This document shows, one piece after another, positions 26,805 to 36,905 of a stretch of 64,000 nucleotides of DNA. The stretch is from Sphingobacterium sp. HMA12 (GTDB taxonomy: Bacteria > Bacteroidota > Bacteroidia > Sphingobacteriales > Sphingobacteriaceae). The notes beneath the pieces are model-generated. The model made no database searches and was not told the origin of the DNA. It was given only the letters and a program-made list of their open reading frames with translations. The DNA lies in the NCBI RefSeq assembly GCF_002933815.1, contig NZ_BEYR01000001.1, positions 2,999,074 to 3,063,073 of the forward strand, read 5' to 3'. Positions within the stretch are counted from its first letter, which is position 1. Each line of letters opens with the position of its first letter. The position numbers and the translations under genes are program-made.

Positions 26805-29240
26805 ATGAAATCCACTACGCGCACAAGACCGCAACTTTGTTTATTTCTCTTCATATTACTGTGTTTGGTAGGATCCCTGCCGACGACAGCACAGGTGAAC
26901 AAAGCCACGATTTCGGGCATCGTCAAAAGCCAAGTAGCCAACAGCCCGCTACCTTATGTCAACCTTGTCCTCAAACAGACAGCAGACAGCAGCTTCGTGA
27001 CCGGAACAGTTAGCGACGATGCAGGGCGGTATAAACTTAGTAGTGTCGCCAGTGGCCATTATACGCTGGAAGTTTCCTATACAGGATTCAAAACCGTCAA
27101 ACAGTCCGTTTTTGTCGGAACACTTTCTCCTTTTCTTGAACTGCCCACAATCGTTTTATCGGAGACTGCTACACAATTGGAAACCGTCGAAGTAAATGCA
27201 CCACGCAGTGGAATTAGCCAACAATTGGATAAAAAAACCTACACTGTCGCTGACAACATCAGTCAAAGTGGTGGTTCGGCGCTGCAACAGATGCAAGCGC
27301 TGCCCGGAGTCACTGTTCAGGACGGCAAAGTACTGTTACGCGGAAATGAAAAAGTCGCTATTTTAATTGACGGCAGACAGACTGCCATGACTGGGTTTGG
27401 TAGTCAGACAGGGCTCGACAATTTACCTTCCTCCGCTATCGAAAAAATTGAAATTATCAATAACCCCTCAGCAAAATACGATGCCAATGGAAATGCCGGA
27501 ATTATCAATATTATTTTGAAGAAAAACAAACAGCTGGGATTCAATGGTAAGGTAGGCTTCACTACCGGGCTGGGCTCCCTCTGGGAGAGAAAGGAAAACC
27601 TGCCAACCATCCGGCCACAGTATACCCTGACTCCAAAAATCAACCCCACTCTTTCCCTGAATTATCGAAAAGATAAAGTCAACATCTTTGTCCAGGCGGA
27701 CAACCTGTATACACATACGTTAAACAAGAATGAATACGTGACACGTACCTACGATGATGGCACCCTGATCAAATCGCAGTTAAAACGTAACAGAAATACC
27801 AATTTTCTGACCACAAAAGCCGGAGTAGACTGGACCATAGATGCGCAAAATAGCCTAACCATCTCAGGCATGTATGGTAGCGAAAAAATTATAGATCGTG
27901 GTGATCAACCTTTTTTTAATGGTGATTTATCCCAGCGCAACCGCCTTTGGCAGTTTTTGGAAGACGAGCTAAAAACGACAGCAATGGCGACAGCCTCTTT
28001 CCAGCATAAATTTAAAGAAGCGGGCCATCTGCTCAATGCAGGTTTTAATTATACCTTCCATCGCGAAGACGAAAAGTATTTCTACGATAACTACCTCCCC
28101 AATAGTACCGGAAAAGACGCATTCAAGCTGCTCTCTGACGAACAAGTATATGATTTTAACCTCGATTACATCAAACCTCTGAAATATGGACGGATAGAAA
28201 CCGGAATCAAATTGCGTGACAGAAAAATACCTACCAATATGCAGTTTATTCCCGGCACAAATTCCGTATTGGATAGCAATGCAGGTGGTTGGGCCACTTA
28301 TAAAGAGTTGATCCCTGCCTGGTACGGAAACTACATTTATGAAAATGAGAAATGGGAAGCCGAATTGGGCATAAGGCTTGAATACGTGCGGATCCAATAT
28401 GATGTCAATCCCAACCATCCTACGTATAAAAGCGATGGATACAATTACACACAGCCCTTTCCGAATGTACGTCTGGCATACAAAATGGATGACAACAATA
28501 AGCTTTCCATCTTCTATAACCGTCGTGTAGACAGGCCCAATGAGGTCGATATCCGTATATTCCCAAAGTATGATGATGCCGAAATTATCAAGGTCGGAAA
28601 CCCAGCCTTAAGGCCTCAGTTTACCAATTCCATCGAACTTGGATACAAACGCAACTGGACCAAAGGCTACCTATACACAGCGCTTTTCCACCGCTTTGCC
28701 GATGGAACAATCAGTAGAATCTCCACGACAAGTCCAGGTAGCAATTGGATTTACGCCGTATTCCAAAATGCCGGTCGCAGCTACAATACCGGTATGGAAG
28801 CAATCTGGAACCAAAAGGTCAGTGATAGCTATTCTTTTAATATCAACGGTAATCTCTACCGCAATCAGATCAATGCCTTTACGGTGGAAAACCTATATCC
28901 CCAACCCAGTCTATTTTCGGCAGAGAAACAGACCCTGATTTCCGGTAACCTAAAGTGGAACAATACCTTTCACCTCAAATCCGGCTGGGATGCCCAATTG
29001 ACAGCGATCTACCTTGCCCCCGACCTGATCCCACAAGGCAAGTTGCTTGCACGGTTTTCCATCGATGCCGGAGTCAAAAAAAGTATACAGCACAACAAAG
29101 GAGAAATATTCCTAAATGCCACAGACCTTCTCAATACGATGGTCAACAAACGCGAAATACAGGGAATGGGCTTCCGCTATACCAGTGCCGACTATTACGA
29201 AACTCAGGTTATCCGCATCGGTTACAATTACAAATTTTAG
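26805..29240 (+). CDS. Outer-membrane beta-barrel receptor (TonB-dependent type)
   Basis: 811 residues. Signal peptide (to about TTAQVN), then a carboxypeptidase-D regulatory-like domain (ATISGIVKSQ ... FVTGTVSDDAGRYKLSSVAS). The plug follows (SGGSALQQMQALPGVTVQDG, VLLRGNEKVAILIDGR, IEKIEIINNPSAKYDANGNA) and a large C-terminal barrel ending in an aromatic strand (VIRIGYNYKF). This subgroup is not SusC; it is widespread next to two-component genes. The imported or signalled substrate is unknown. The PAP2 gene follows 21 bases later. Confidence 0.92.
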   Translation: MKSTTRTRPQLCLFLFILLCLVGSLPTTAQVNKATISGIVKSQVANSPLPYVNLVLKQTADSSFVTGTVSDDAGRYKLSSVASGHYTLEVSYTGFKTVKQSVFVGTLSPFLELPTIVLSETATQLETVEVNAPRSGISQQLDKKTYTVADNISQSGGSALQQMQALPGVTVQDGKVLLRGNEKVAILIDGRQTAMTGFGSQTGLDNLPSSAIEKIEIINNPSAKYDANGNAGIINIILKKNKQLGFNGKVGFTTGLGSLWERKENLPTIRPQYTLTPKINPTLSLNYRKDKVNIFVQADNLYTHTLNKNEYVTRTYDDGTLIKSQLKRNRNTNFLTTKAGVDWTIDAQNSLTISGMYGSEKIIDRGDQPFFNGDLSQRNRLWQFLEDELKTTAMATASFQHKFKEAGHLLNAGFNYTFHREDEKYFYDNYLPNSTGKDAFKLLSDEQVYDFNLDYIKPLKYGRIETGIKLRDRKIPTNMQFIPGTNSVLDSNAGGWATYKELIPAWYGNYIYENEKWEAELGIRLEYVRIQYDVNPNHPTYKSDGYNYTQPFPNVRLAYKMDDNNKLSIFYNRRVDRPNEVDIRIFPKYDDAEIIKVGNPALRPQFTNSIELGYKRNWTKGYLYTALFHRFADGTISRISTTSPGSNWIYAVFQNAGRSYNTGMEAIWNQKVSDSYSFNINGNLYRNQINAFTVENLYPQPSLFSAEKQTLISGNLKWNNTFHLKSGWDAQLTAIYLAPDLIPQGKLLARFSIDAGVKKSIQHNKGEIFLNATDLLNTMVNKREIQGMGFRYTSADYYETQVIRIGYNYKF

Positions 29241-29261
29241 GATCAATTAAACACTTTATCT

Positions 29262-30182
29262 ATGATCAAACCGGCCTTATTGTTGCTTGTGGCAGCATTC
29301 TTCCCATTTAACAGTGCTATCACTCAAATATTAAAAGAGCCCAAAACGACGATTATCGAACAACCTGGAGATACGTTGGCATTGGTCAAAGCCCCCCGTT
29401 ACGTAAATACGGTCAACGATTTTCACCCCTATGTCCCCTTCCGGAAAAATAAATCAAACGCGAATTTATGGCCAAGACAGGGCGATAGCATAGTCAATAA
29501 TGCGTCAAAGATGCCTACGAATTCGTTCTATCAACCCCGATACACGAATTTTATTGTCCCGGCCGTCTTCATCGGGTTTGGTGTAGCCAGTTTAGGCAGC
29601 GATGCCCTTAAAAAGCTAAATTCGTCCACCAAAGATGAGATTGCCGAACATCGATTGAGCCATCTGACCTTGGATAATTATAGCCAATATGTCCCGGCAC
29701 TTATGGTCTACGGACTCAATGCATTTGGTGTAAAAGGTAAAAACAATTTTAAAGACAGAACGGTAATTTACCTCACCTCACAATTGATTTCCGGAGCGAT
29801 GGTGATTCCGTTAAAACACCTGGTAAAAGAAGTTCGTCCAGACAGTTCCGATGCACTATCTTTTCCCTCGGGACATACAGCTACAGCATTCTCTTCCGCT
29901 CAATTTATGTATCACGAATATCGAGACACAAACTTTTGGCTGAGTATATCGGGCTATCCTTTCGCTTTATTTACAGGTATTTACCGAACCATCAATAACC
30001 GTCACTGGGTAGGTGACGTTGTCGCTGGGGCCGGCTTCGGCATATTATCGACCGAACTCGCCTATTGGCTCCATCCCAAAATCAATCAGCTGCTGTTCAA
30101 AGATAAAACGAACTCCTCTTCCATGGTCATGCCTTTTTATCAGAACCGGCAATTTGGGTTAAGTTATACGCGGCAATTTTAA
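29262..30182 (+). CDS. PAP2-family membrane phosphatase
   Basis: 306 residues. After a signal-like N-terminus and a periplasmic segment, the three phosphatase boxes are in order: KHLVKEVRPDS, FPSGHTA (catalytic His) and IYRTINNRHWVGDVVAG, whose Arg-His-Asp complete the site. Substrates of this family include undecaprenyl pyrophosphate and lipid A phosphates. Placement between a receptor and two-component systems suggests an envelope-modification role, unproven. It probably shares a transcript with the receptor. Confidence 0.93.
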   Translation: MIKPALLLLVAAFFPFNSAITQILKEPKTTIIEQPGDTLALVKAPRYVNTVNDFHPYVPFRKNKSNANLWPRQGDSIVNNASKMPTNSFYQPRYTNFIVPAVFIGFGVASLGSDALKKLNSSTKDEIAEHRLSHLTLDNYSQYVPALMVYGLNAFGVKGKNNFKDRTVIYLTSQLISGAMVIPLKHLVKEVRPDSSDALSFPSGHTATAFSSAQFMYHEYRDTNFWLSISGYPFALFTGIYRTINNRHWVGDVVAGAGFGILSTELAYWLHPKINQLLFKDKTNSSSMVMPFYQNRQFGLSYTRQF

Positions 30183-30244
30183 AGAATTCTACTCCGGGGT
30201 AACAAAAGAGTAGTCGTCAAATAACGAAACCAAGGTAAATTTGA

Positions 30245-30252
30245 TAACTTTG
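30245..30252 (+). promoter_or_regulatory. -7 box for the second regulator/kinase pair
   Basis: TAACTTTG matches TAnnTTTG. The ATG at 30327 would have a leader of about 70 bases. If transcription starts just after this box, an earlier in-frame start at 30255 would not be used. Confidence 0.4.
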
Positions 30253-30326
30253 TCTTGCACGGCCCATATCTTGTGGTCGAAGTCACTACTGAGGTTGAGG
30301 TATTAACGAATAATCTTTCGCTTTGT

Positions 30327-31007
30327 ATGAAAATTCTTTTAGTCGAAGATGATGTCCGTGTCGCAGGACTAATAAAACGCGGCCTGGATGAGAATGAATT
30401 TAAGACCGAAATTGCCTATGATGGGATTTCCGGGAAGAAAATGGCCTTACAGCACCACTTCGACCTGATCATTACCGACATTGTATTACCCAAGATGGAT
30501 GGCCTCGATCTCTGCAAGGAAATCCGCCATATCAAACCCGACCTGCCCATTATCATGCTTACCGCACTCGGTACCACAGATGATAAAATCGAGGGTTTTG
30601 ATGCCGGAGCGGACGATTATCTGGTCAAACCTTTTGAAATGCGTGAGCTATTGGCCCGAATACGGGTGCTGCTCAAACGCTATCAGAAACAAGAAAGCAC
30701 CACGGGAACCATACTGCGTTATGCAGATCTTGAAATGAATCTGCATACCAAAGATGTAAGGCGTAATAAGACTGAAATCAGTCTGACCCCCAAAGAATTC
30801 AAACTACTCCACTACCTGTTACTGCACCCCGAACGTGTACTGTCAAGAATGGAGATTGCCGAAAAAGTTTGGGAGACCCATTTTGATACCGGTACCAATT
30901 TTATTGATGTCTATATCAATTACCTCCGAAAAAAAATAGATAGAGATTTTGATAAAAAATATATCCATACCAAATCTGGAATGGGCTTTATTTTAAAACA
31001 GGACTAA
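30327..31007 (+). CDS. OmpR-family response regulator
   Basis: 226 residues from the ATG at 30327, starting directly with the receiver (MKILLVEDDVRVAGLIKRGL). Asp51 (LIITDIVLPKMDGL) is the phospho-acceptor, with conserved Lys in DDYLVKPFEMREL. The winged helix ends in IHTKSGMGFILKQD. The family matches CusR/QseB-type regulators often found before metal-efflux operons, and the CzcBAC-like genes start 1.5 kb downstream. The frame can be extended to 30255, but those residues are not receiver-like. Stop and kinase start share one base. Confidence 0.93.
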   Translation: MKILLVEDDVRVAGLIKRGLDENEFKTEIAYDGISGKKMALQHHFDLIITDIVLPKMDGLDLCKEIRHIKPDLPIIMLTALGTTDDKIEGFDAGADDYLVKPFEMRELLARIRVLLKRYQKQESTTGTILRYADLEMNLHTKDVRRNKTEISLTPKEFKLLHYLLLHPERVLSRMEIAEKVWETHFDTGTNFIDVYINYLRKKIDRDFDKKYIHTKSGMGFILKQD

Positions 31008-32383
31008 TGCAAATCAGAACGCGAATTACCATACTGTTTACAGTCGTCACGGCGACCATCCTGATGGTATTTGCCTGCACGGTCTATTTTTCTGCCGTAG
31101 AGAATAGGGAAAACGAATTTTATGCCCTGCTAAAAAAAGAAGCCTATACCAAAGCAAATCTTTTTTTAAATGCACGGGTCGACAAAAAAACACTAGAAGA
31201 TATTTACCACAACAACCGAAAAATCCTCAATGAGGTCGAAGTAGCAATCTATGACACCAGTTTTAAGCTATTGTATCACGATGCTGTAGACATTGATTTT
31301 GTCAAGGAGACACCTACCATGCTGCGGGATATTGTTAAAAAAAAGGAAATTGGATTTTATCAGGACAAATGGCAAGTGATCGGCATCACCTATGCGTACA
31401 ACAACACGAATTTTATCATCACCGCAGCTGCTTATGATCAATATGGGTATAACAAACTTCAAAACTTGTTATCGACCATCATTATTGTTTTTATTTTTGC
31501 GGTCTTTTTAAGCTATGCCGCCGGAATATTTTTCTCAAAAAAAGTATTTCGCCCCATTCAGGAAATGACACGAAAAGTCAAAAATATATCGGCCAACAGC
31601 CTAGATGCAAGACTTCACAGCACAGGCAATAAAGATGAACTATCCGAGCTGGCCAACACCTTTAACGATATGCTGAACCGCCTTGAAAACTCCTTCGACG
31701 CGCAAAAGCATTTTGTCTCCAATATTTCACATGAACTGCGTACCCCCTTGGCCGCAATGATAACCGAACTCGAAATTTCCACGAATAAAGACCGCAGCAC
31801 AGCTGAATATAAAGCCATCATTGACAACATTTTAAACGACGCCCAAAAACTCAAAAAACTATTCAACAGCTTACTGGATTTTGCCAAGGCAAGTTACGAT
31901 AGCTCAGAAATTTCCTTCAAGCCCCTACGTGTGGATGAAATTCTGCTCGACGCCTGTCAACAAATATTGCAGGCCAATCCAAATTATAAGCTCGATATTT
32001 TTGTTGATCCGGTATTGGAGGACGAGCACATGATTTCGACTGTCGGTAATGAATACCTGCTCCAGGTCGCTTTTGTGAATTTAATTGAAAATGCCTGTAA
32101 ATTTTCCGACAACCAAAAATGTTCCATAGCGATTAAATCCAGTGGAACGTCCATACAGCTGGAATTTAAAGATGACGGCATAGGCATCGAACCTGACGAT
32201 CTTGAACGTATATTCACCCCCTTCTATCGGGGCAACAACAAAGCGTACAGCGAAGGAAACGGGATCGGCCTCTCGCTGACCAAAAAGATTATTCTACTTC
32301 ATCAAGGCGAAGTCCTTGTCCGTTCAACAAAACATATCGGTAGCGTCTTTCGGATCAACCTCCCCCATTCATCAGCACGCTAA
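31007..32383 (+). CDS. HAMP-containing sensor histidine kinase
   Basis: 458 residues. TM1 at about 8-28, a periplasmic sensor of about 120 residues, TM2 near 152-175, HAMP (FRPIQEMTRKVKNISANSLD), HisKA with His242 (FVSNISHELRTPLAA), and HATPase (FVNLIENACKFSD, GNGIGLSLTKKII). It partners the regulator before it. Together they resemble CusS/CusR-type metal-sensing pairs, consistent with the heavy-metal RND operon downstream; the inducer is inferred only. Confidence 0.94.
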   Translation: MQIRTRITILFTVVTATILMVFACTVYFSAVENRENEFYALLKKEAYTKANLFLNARVDKKTLEDIYHNNRKILNEVEVAIYDTSFKLLYHDAVDIDFVKETPTMLRDIVKKKEIGFYQDKWQVIGITYAYNNTNFIITAAAYDQYGYNKLQNLLSTIIIVFIFAVFLSYAAGIFFSKKVFRPIQEMTRKVKNISANSLDARLHSTGNKDELSELANTFNDMLNRLENSFDAQKHFVSNISHELRTPLAAMITELEISTNKDRSTAEYKAIIDNILNDAQKLKKLFNSLLDFAKASYDSSEISFKPLRVDEILLDACQQILQANPNYKLDIFVDPVLEDEHMISTVGNEYLLQVAFVNLIENACKFSDNQKCSIAIKSSGTSIQLEFKDDGIGIEPDDLERIFTPFYRGNNKAYSEGNGIGLSLTKKIILLHQGEVLVRSTKHIGSVFRINLPHSSAR

Positions 32384-32439
32384 TAAAATTCTAATATTTT
32401 TCTAAAGCCTCTCTAACGGCCTTCCAGCAAAGGCATGAA

Positions 32440-32447
32440 TAGCTTTG
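32440..32447 (+). promoter_or_regulatory. -7 box before the heavy-metal RND operon
   Basis: TAGCTTTG matches TAnnTTTG, 77 bases before the adaptor ATG at 32524. No TTG at the expected -33 position. Confidence 0.35.
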
Positions 32448-32523
32448 CACCATATTTTTTTAGAAACAGAAACGCCGGTCATCTACTACCCTTCCGAATG
32501 AACGACTCGTAAGCAGGTAGACG

Positions 32524-33690
32524 ATGGCCTTTAGAAAAAAAACAATGGTTAACCGTGCTATCAAAATTCCTATCCGCCCCCTTAGATCTATGGGTTGGAT
32601 CACTGTCCTCATGATCATGCAAGCATGCAATCCACAGTCAACAGTGCCTGCAGAAGATTCTGCTGCCCTGCATTTTGCGGGAGATACCCTGACAATCAAT
32701 GCGCAAGCGCCACTACTGTCTAAGATTAAGTGTACTGCTGTCGTCCAGCAAGCACATCAATTGAAGTTTAAAACTGCTGCCATGGTCAAAATCATTCCCA
32801 ACAGTTATGTTGAAATCCCCATGCCTTTTGCGGGGCGGGTTGTCAAATCCTATGTCAATCTTGGACAGGAGGTAGCTGTCAATACAGCGTTATTTTCGAT
32901 CAGTTCTTCCGATTATTTCGAAGCACAACGGGCCTACCTCGATGCCAAGCAGACCTATACTCTGGCGGCAAGTGTCTTAAAACGACAAAAAGATTTGCTC
33001 AGTCATGGTGTCGGTATTCAAAAGGAACTTGAGGAAGCGGAAACCAATTTTGCCATCAGCAACACAACGCTCAATAATGCAGCTGCTGCCTTAAGAATAT
33101 ATGACAACAACCCTGCACAGGCTATACTTGGCCAGCCCTTACTTGTCCGTTCACCCATTCGGGGGGAAATCTTAAGCAATACGATCGTGCTAGGCCAATA
33201 CAATAAAGAAGATGCCCCCGCTTTACTCCGAATTGCAGAGCTTTCAAAAGTATGGGTTTCAGCCTACATCAAAGAAAAAGATCTGAGTGCCATAGATCAG
33301 ATCCGCACTGTGGAAGTCCACATTGACAGTCAACCCGCCAAAAAGCGGCAAGGAAAAATTGTCCATATCAATCAGTTTGTAGACGAAGCAAACCGCAATA
33401 TCGAAGTGCTGGTTGAATGTGACAATAAAGACCGGCTACTCAAACCCGGGATGTATGTCAATACACAATTTGAGCAGGCAGCAAGAGCCAGTATATTTAT
33501 TCCCGCCAAAGCCGTACTCCAATATAACGACAAAAGCTTCGTCTGGGTACGCCTGGCACCCCATAGATTTATAAAGCGTTATGTACAGACCGGTGTGACC
33601 GAAAATGAGCAGATTCAGATTGTACAGGGATTGTCCGAAGACGAACAGATCATCAGTGAGGGTGCATTTTATCTGCTGGCAAACAACTAA
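32524..33690 (+). CDS. CzcB/CusB-type RND adaptor, lipoprotein
   Basis: 388 residues. A basic N-terminus and hydrophobic stretch end in the lipobox MQAC (Cys35), giving a lipid-anchored periplasmic protein. The central part has the barrel-sandwich halves (SYVNLGQEVAVNTALFSISS ... LVRSPIRGEIL) and a helical hairpin; the C-terminal membrane-proximal domain ends LSEDEQIISEGAFYLLAN. A later start at 32545 (MVNRAIK) is also possible. It connects the pump at 33716 to the channel at 36906. Confidence 0.92.
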   Translation: MAFRKKTMVNRAIKIPIRPLRSMGWITVLMIMQACNPQSTVPAEDSAALHFAGDTLTINAQAPLLSKIKCTAVVQQAHQLKFKTAAMVKIIPNSYVEIPMPFAGRVVKSYVNLGQEVAVNTALFSISSSDYFEAQRAYLDAKQTYTLAASVLKRQKDLLSHGVGIQKELEEAETNFAISNTTLNNAAAALRIYDNNPAQAILGQPLLVRSPIRGEILSNTIVLGQYNKEDAPALLRIAELSKVWVSAYIKEKDLSAIDQIRTVEVHIDSQPAKKRQGKIVHINQFVDEANRNIEVLVECDNKDRLLKPGMYVNTQFEQAARASIFIPAKAVLQYNDKSFVWVRLAPHRFIKRYVQTGVTENEQIQIVQGLSEDEQIISEGAFYLLANN

Positions 33691-33715
33691 ATCCTTATCC
33701 AAAAATCGTATCATA

Positions 33716-36700
33716 ATGAAACAACTTGTAAGCCAGATCATCGCCAAGAGATGGATTATCGCCGCCGCTTTTCTCCTTATTGCATTTTTCGGCTATTATG
33801 CATGGAAACAGCTTTCAGTTGAGGCCTATCCCGATATTGCAGACGTGTCCTCACAAATCGTCACCCAGGTGCCGGGCCTGGCCGCCGAAGAAATGGAACA
33901 ACAGATAACAATTCCCATTGAGCAGGCCATCAATGGTCTGCCCGGAATGGAAGTCATGCGCAGCAAAACTACATTTGGACTATCCATGGTCACCATTGTA
34001 TTTAAAGACGGGGTTGACGACTATTGGGCCAGGGCCCGCATACAGGAGCGCCTTGCGGATCTGAGCCTCCCCTGCGGTGCGGCACCGGGCCTAGATCCCC
34101 TTACCTCGCCGACGGGTGAAATCTTTCGGTACATTCTTGAAAGCAATACCCAAGATCTTCGGAAATTGACCGAACTTCAAAACTTTGTCATTATCCCCAA
34201 AATCAAACAGGTGGCAGGGGTTGCCGATGTAACCAATTTTGGGGGTATCACAACACAGTTTCAGGTCGAACTGGATCCTAAAAAACTCGATCAATATGAA
34301 GTTTCTCTAAGCGAAGTAACCGCAAAAATAGAAGCCAATAATGCCAATGCCGGCGGAAGCATGATGAACCGGGGCGACCAATCGTATGTGATCCGGGGCA
34401 TCGGCCTTGTCAAATCATTGGATGACCTCGCTAATATTGTTGTCAAATCGGTCAATGGAAATCGCATTTACATGCGGGATCTGGGTCGGGTAAAACTCGG
34501 CAATCTTGCCCGCAAAGGAGCCTTAGGCTACAGCGACAAACGGGGAGCTAATTATTCCGATAATATTGAAGGGATTGTCCTGCTGTTAAAGCATGAAAAT
34601 CCCTCCACCGTACTCGCAGGTGTAAATACTGCCGTCGATGAGCTTAACAGTAAAATCCTCCCCAAAGATGTCAAAATACACGTCGTCTTAGATCGTACGA
34701 GCTTGGTCGATAATACCCTGCATACGGTATCCAAAACACTGCTCGAAGGTATGGTACTGGTTATTCTTGTACTGATCCTTTTTCTGGGCAGTTGGCGCGG
34801 AGCCCTATTGGTTGCCATTACCATCCCACTTTCACTGCTGATCGCCTTTATACTGATGCATTTCACAGATATACCTGCCAATCTGCTGTCTCTGGGTGCT
34901 ATCGATTTCGGAATTATCGTGGATGGGGCCATTGTTATGCTCGAAACGATCCTAAAAAAAAGGGAAGAAAAACCAGGTGTACAGCTGGCCGAGCTTAGCC
35001 TGGTAGCCAGAATTGCCGAAGTTGCCAAACCGATTTTCTTTGCCACCATCATTATTATCACGGCCTACCTTCCCCTTTTTGCCTTTGAACGGGTAGAAAA
35101 GAAACTGTTTACACCCATGGCTTATACCGTCGGCTATGCGCTATTAGGGGCTCTAGCAGTATCCTTGTTATTGATTCCCGGACTGGCTTACCTCATCTAT
35201 CGCAAGCCACAAAAAGTTTATCACAATAAATGGCTGGAAAAATTAACGGCGCTTTACCATAAGCAGATCAAAAAAATAATGCTGCGCCCCAAACAGGTAT
35301 TTGTCCCCCTTGTCCTTGTTCTTTTAGCGACAGGATTGCTGACAGTAACTGTGGGTAAAGATTTCTTGCCTACACTTGACGAAGGATCCATCTGGTTACA
35401 GGTTTCCCTCCCACCGGGGATCACTGTAGAGAAATCCAAAGAAATGAGCGACAGTCTGCGGGCGCGTACCCTGAAATACGAGGAGATTTCCTATGTCATG
35501 GTACAGGCCGGACGCAATGACGATGGTACCGACGCCTGGACTCCCTCACATTTTGAAGTCAGTGTGGGACTAAAACCCTACAACCGATGGAAATGGGGAA
35601 AAACAAAAGCGGACCTCATTAATGAACTCGCAGCGGAATATACCGCGATGCCCGGATACAATGTAGCATTCTCCCAACCGATGATCGACGGTGTCATGGA
35701 TAAAATCGCTGGCGCACACAGCGAACTCGTCGTCAAACTTTTTGGCGATGATCTGAAAGAAACCCGACGTACCGCCGAAGACCTCATCACCACACTAAAA
35801 GGGGTCGCCGGTGCTGTTGACCTGGCCATTGACCAAGAGCCACCACTTCCACAGTTACAGATCATTGTTGACCGGGATAAAATTGCCCAATATGGATTGA
35901 ATATTTCGGACGTCACCGATCTGATTCAAATTGCCATTGGTGGTAAACCAGTATCTCAGGTTTATCAGGGGATTAAAGTATACGACATTACCTGTCAGTA
36001 TCCTGAGCATGAGCGTAATTCACCTGAAACAATCGGAAACCTAATGTTGTATCCCGATAACGGCTCGCGCATCCCCTTATCGCAGGTTGCCACCATCAGA
36101 CTCAACAGCGGGGAAAGCACCATTTCACGCGAACGCAATAGCCGTCAGCTCACCGTCAGACTGAACGTACGAGGACGAGATTTAGGTGCTTTCCTGAACG
36201 AAGCCCAGCAAGCCATCGGGCAAAAGCTGAAATACGATCCACAAAAAATCAAGCTGCAATGGGGTGGACAATTCGAAAACCAGCATCGCGCCTACAGCCG
36301 ACTGGCGGTCATCGTCCCCCTGACGCTGGCAATTATTTTTATCCTACTATACAGTACCTTCGGTTCTTTCGGGCAGGCCGGACTGCTTATCGGTATCGTA
36401 CCATTGGCGCTCTTTGGGGGGATGCTTGCGCTCAACCTACGCGGTATGACGTTAAACGTATCTTCTGCAGTGGGTTTTATAGCGCTTTTTGGTGTCGCCA
36501 TACAAAATGGTGTATTGATGCTTTCCCAGTTCAATGGGCTGCGAAAAAATGGAATGACATTAGACAAAGCTGTCATCGAAGGCGCATTTAGCAGATTCCG
36601 TCCTGTACTGATGACTGCAACGGTGGCCATACTTGGTTTACTTCCCGCCTCACTGGCTACTGGTATCGGATCAGATGTTCAACGGCCCTTAGCCACCGTG

Positions 36701-36838
36701 ATCGTCTATGGTCTGCTCTTTTCGACCCTGCTGACACTGTTTATGCTTCCACCTTTGTATTATCTGATGGAGCGGAGACAGCAAAAAGGTGGGGGCGGAC
36801 CATCAACCGATCAAACACAACCGGAGACAAATTCCTGA
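33716..36838 (+). CDS. czcA: CzcA-type heavy-metal RND efflux pump
   Basis: 1040 residues from the ATG at 33716, which fits the family N-terminus; a longer frame from 33605 overlaps the adaptor gene and is not credible. The TM4 signature AIDFGIIVDGAIVMLE carries Asp397, Asp403 and Glu410, the charged triad of CzcA-type (Co/Zn/Cd/Ni) pumps, unlike the AcrB or CusA pattern. The other RND landmarks are in order (QVPGLAAEEMEQQITIPIEQ near the N-terminus, the second TM block near residue 900). It is the proton-driven component of a tripartite metal exporter. The actual metal is not determined from sequence. Confidence 0.93.
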   Translation: MKQLVSQIIAKRWIIAAAFLLIAFFGYYAWKQLSVEAYPDIADVSSQIVTQVPGLAAEEMEQQITIPIEQAINGLPGMEVMRSKTTFGLSMVTIVFKDGVDDYWARARIQERLADLSLPCGAAPGLDPLTSPTGEIFRYILESNTQDLRKLTELQNFVIIPKIKQVAGVADVTNFGGITTQFQVELDPKKLDQYEVSLSEVTAKIEANNANAGGSMMNRGDQSYVIRGIGLVKSLDDLANIVVKSVNGNRIYMRDLGRVKLGNLARKGALGYSDKRGANYSDNIEGIVLLLKHENPSTVLAGVNTAVDELNSKILPKDVKIHVVLDRTSLVDNTLHTVSKTLLEGMVLVILVLILFLGSWRGALLVAITIPLSLLIAFILMHFTDIPANLLSLGAIDFGIIVDGAIVMLETILKKREEKPGVQLAELSLVARIAEVAKPIFFATIIIITAYLPLFAFERVEKKLFTPMAYTVGYALLGALAVSLLLIPGLAYLIYRKPQKVYHNKWLEKLTALYHKQIKKIMLRPKQVFVPLVLVLLATGLLTVTVGKDFLPTLDEGSIWLQVSLPPGITVEKSKEMSDSLRARTLKYEEISYVMVQAGRNDDGTDAWTPSHFEVSVGLKPYNRWKWGKTKADLINELAAEYTAMPGYNVAFSQPMIDGVMDKIAGAHSELVVKLFGDDLKETRRTAEDLITTLKGVAGAVDLAIDQEPPLPQLQIIVDRDKIAQYGLNISDVTDLIQIAIGGKPVSQVYQGIKVYDITCQYPEHERNSPETIGNLMLYPDNGSRIPLSQVATIRLNSGESTISRERNSRQLTVRLNVRGRDLGAFLNEAQQAIGQKLKYDPQKIKLQWGGQFENQHRAYSRLAVIVPLTLAIIFILLYSTFGSFGQAGLLIGIVPLALFGGMLALNLRGMTLNVSSAVGFIALFGVAIQNGVLMLSQFNGLRKNGMTLDKAVIEGAFSRFRPVLMTATVAILGLLPASLATGIGSDVQRPLATVIVYGLLFSTLLTLFMLPPLYYLMERRQQKGGGGPSTDQTQPETNS

Positions 36839-36905
36839 AATCACATACCGAATTCCGTTGAAAGCAGCTGTGCTGTTTTCAACGGAATTACAAGAAAAAA
36901 CTTCC

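Noticed and set aside
33605..33716. Upstream extension of the CzcA frame
   Set aside because: It overlaps the end of the adaptor gene in another frame and adds no family-like residues; the ATG at 33716 begins the normal RND N-terminus.
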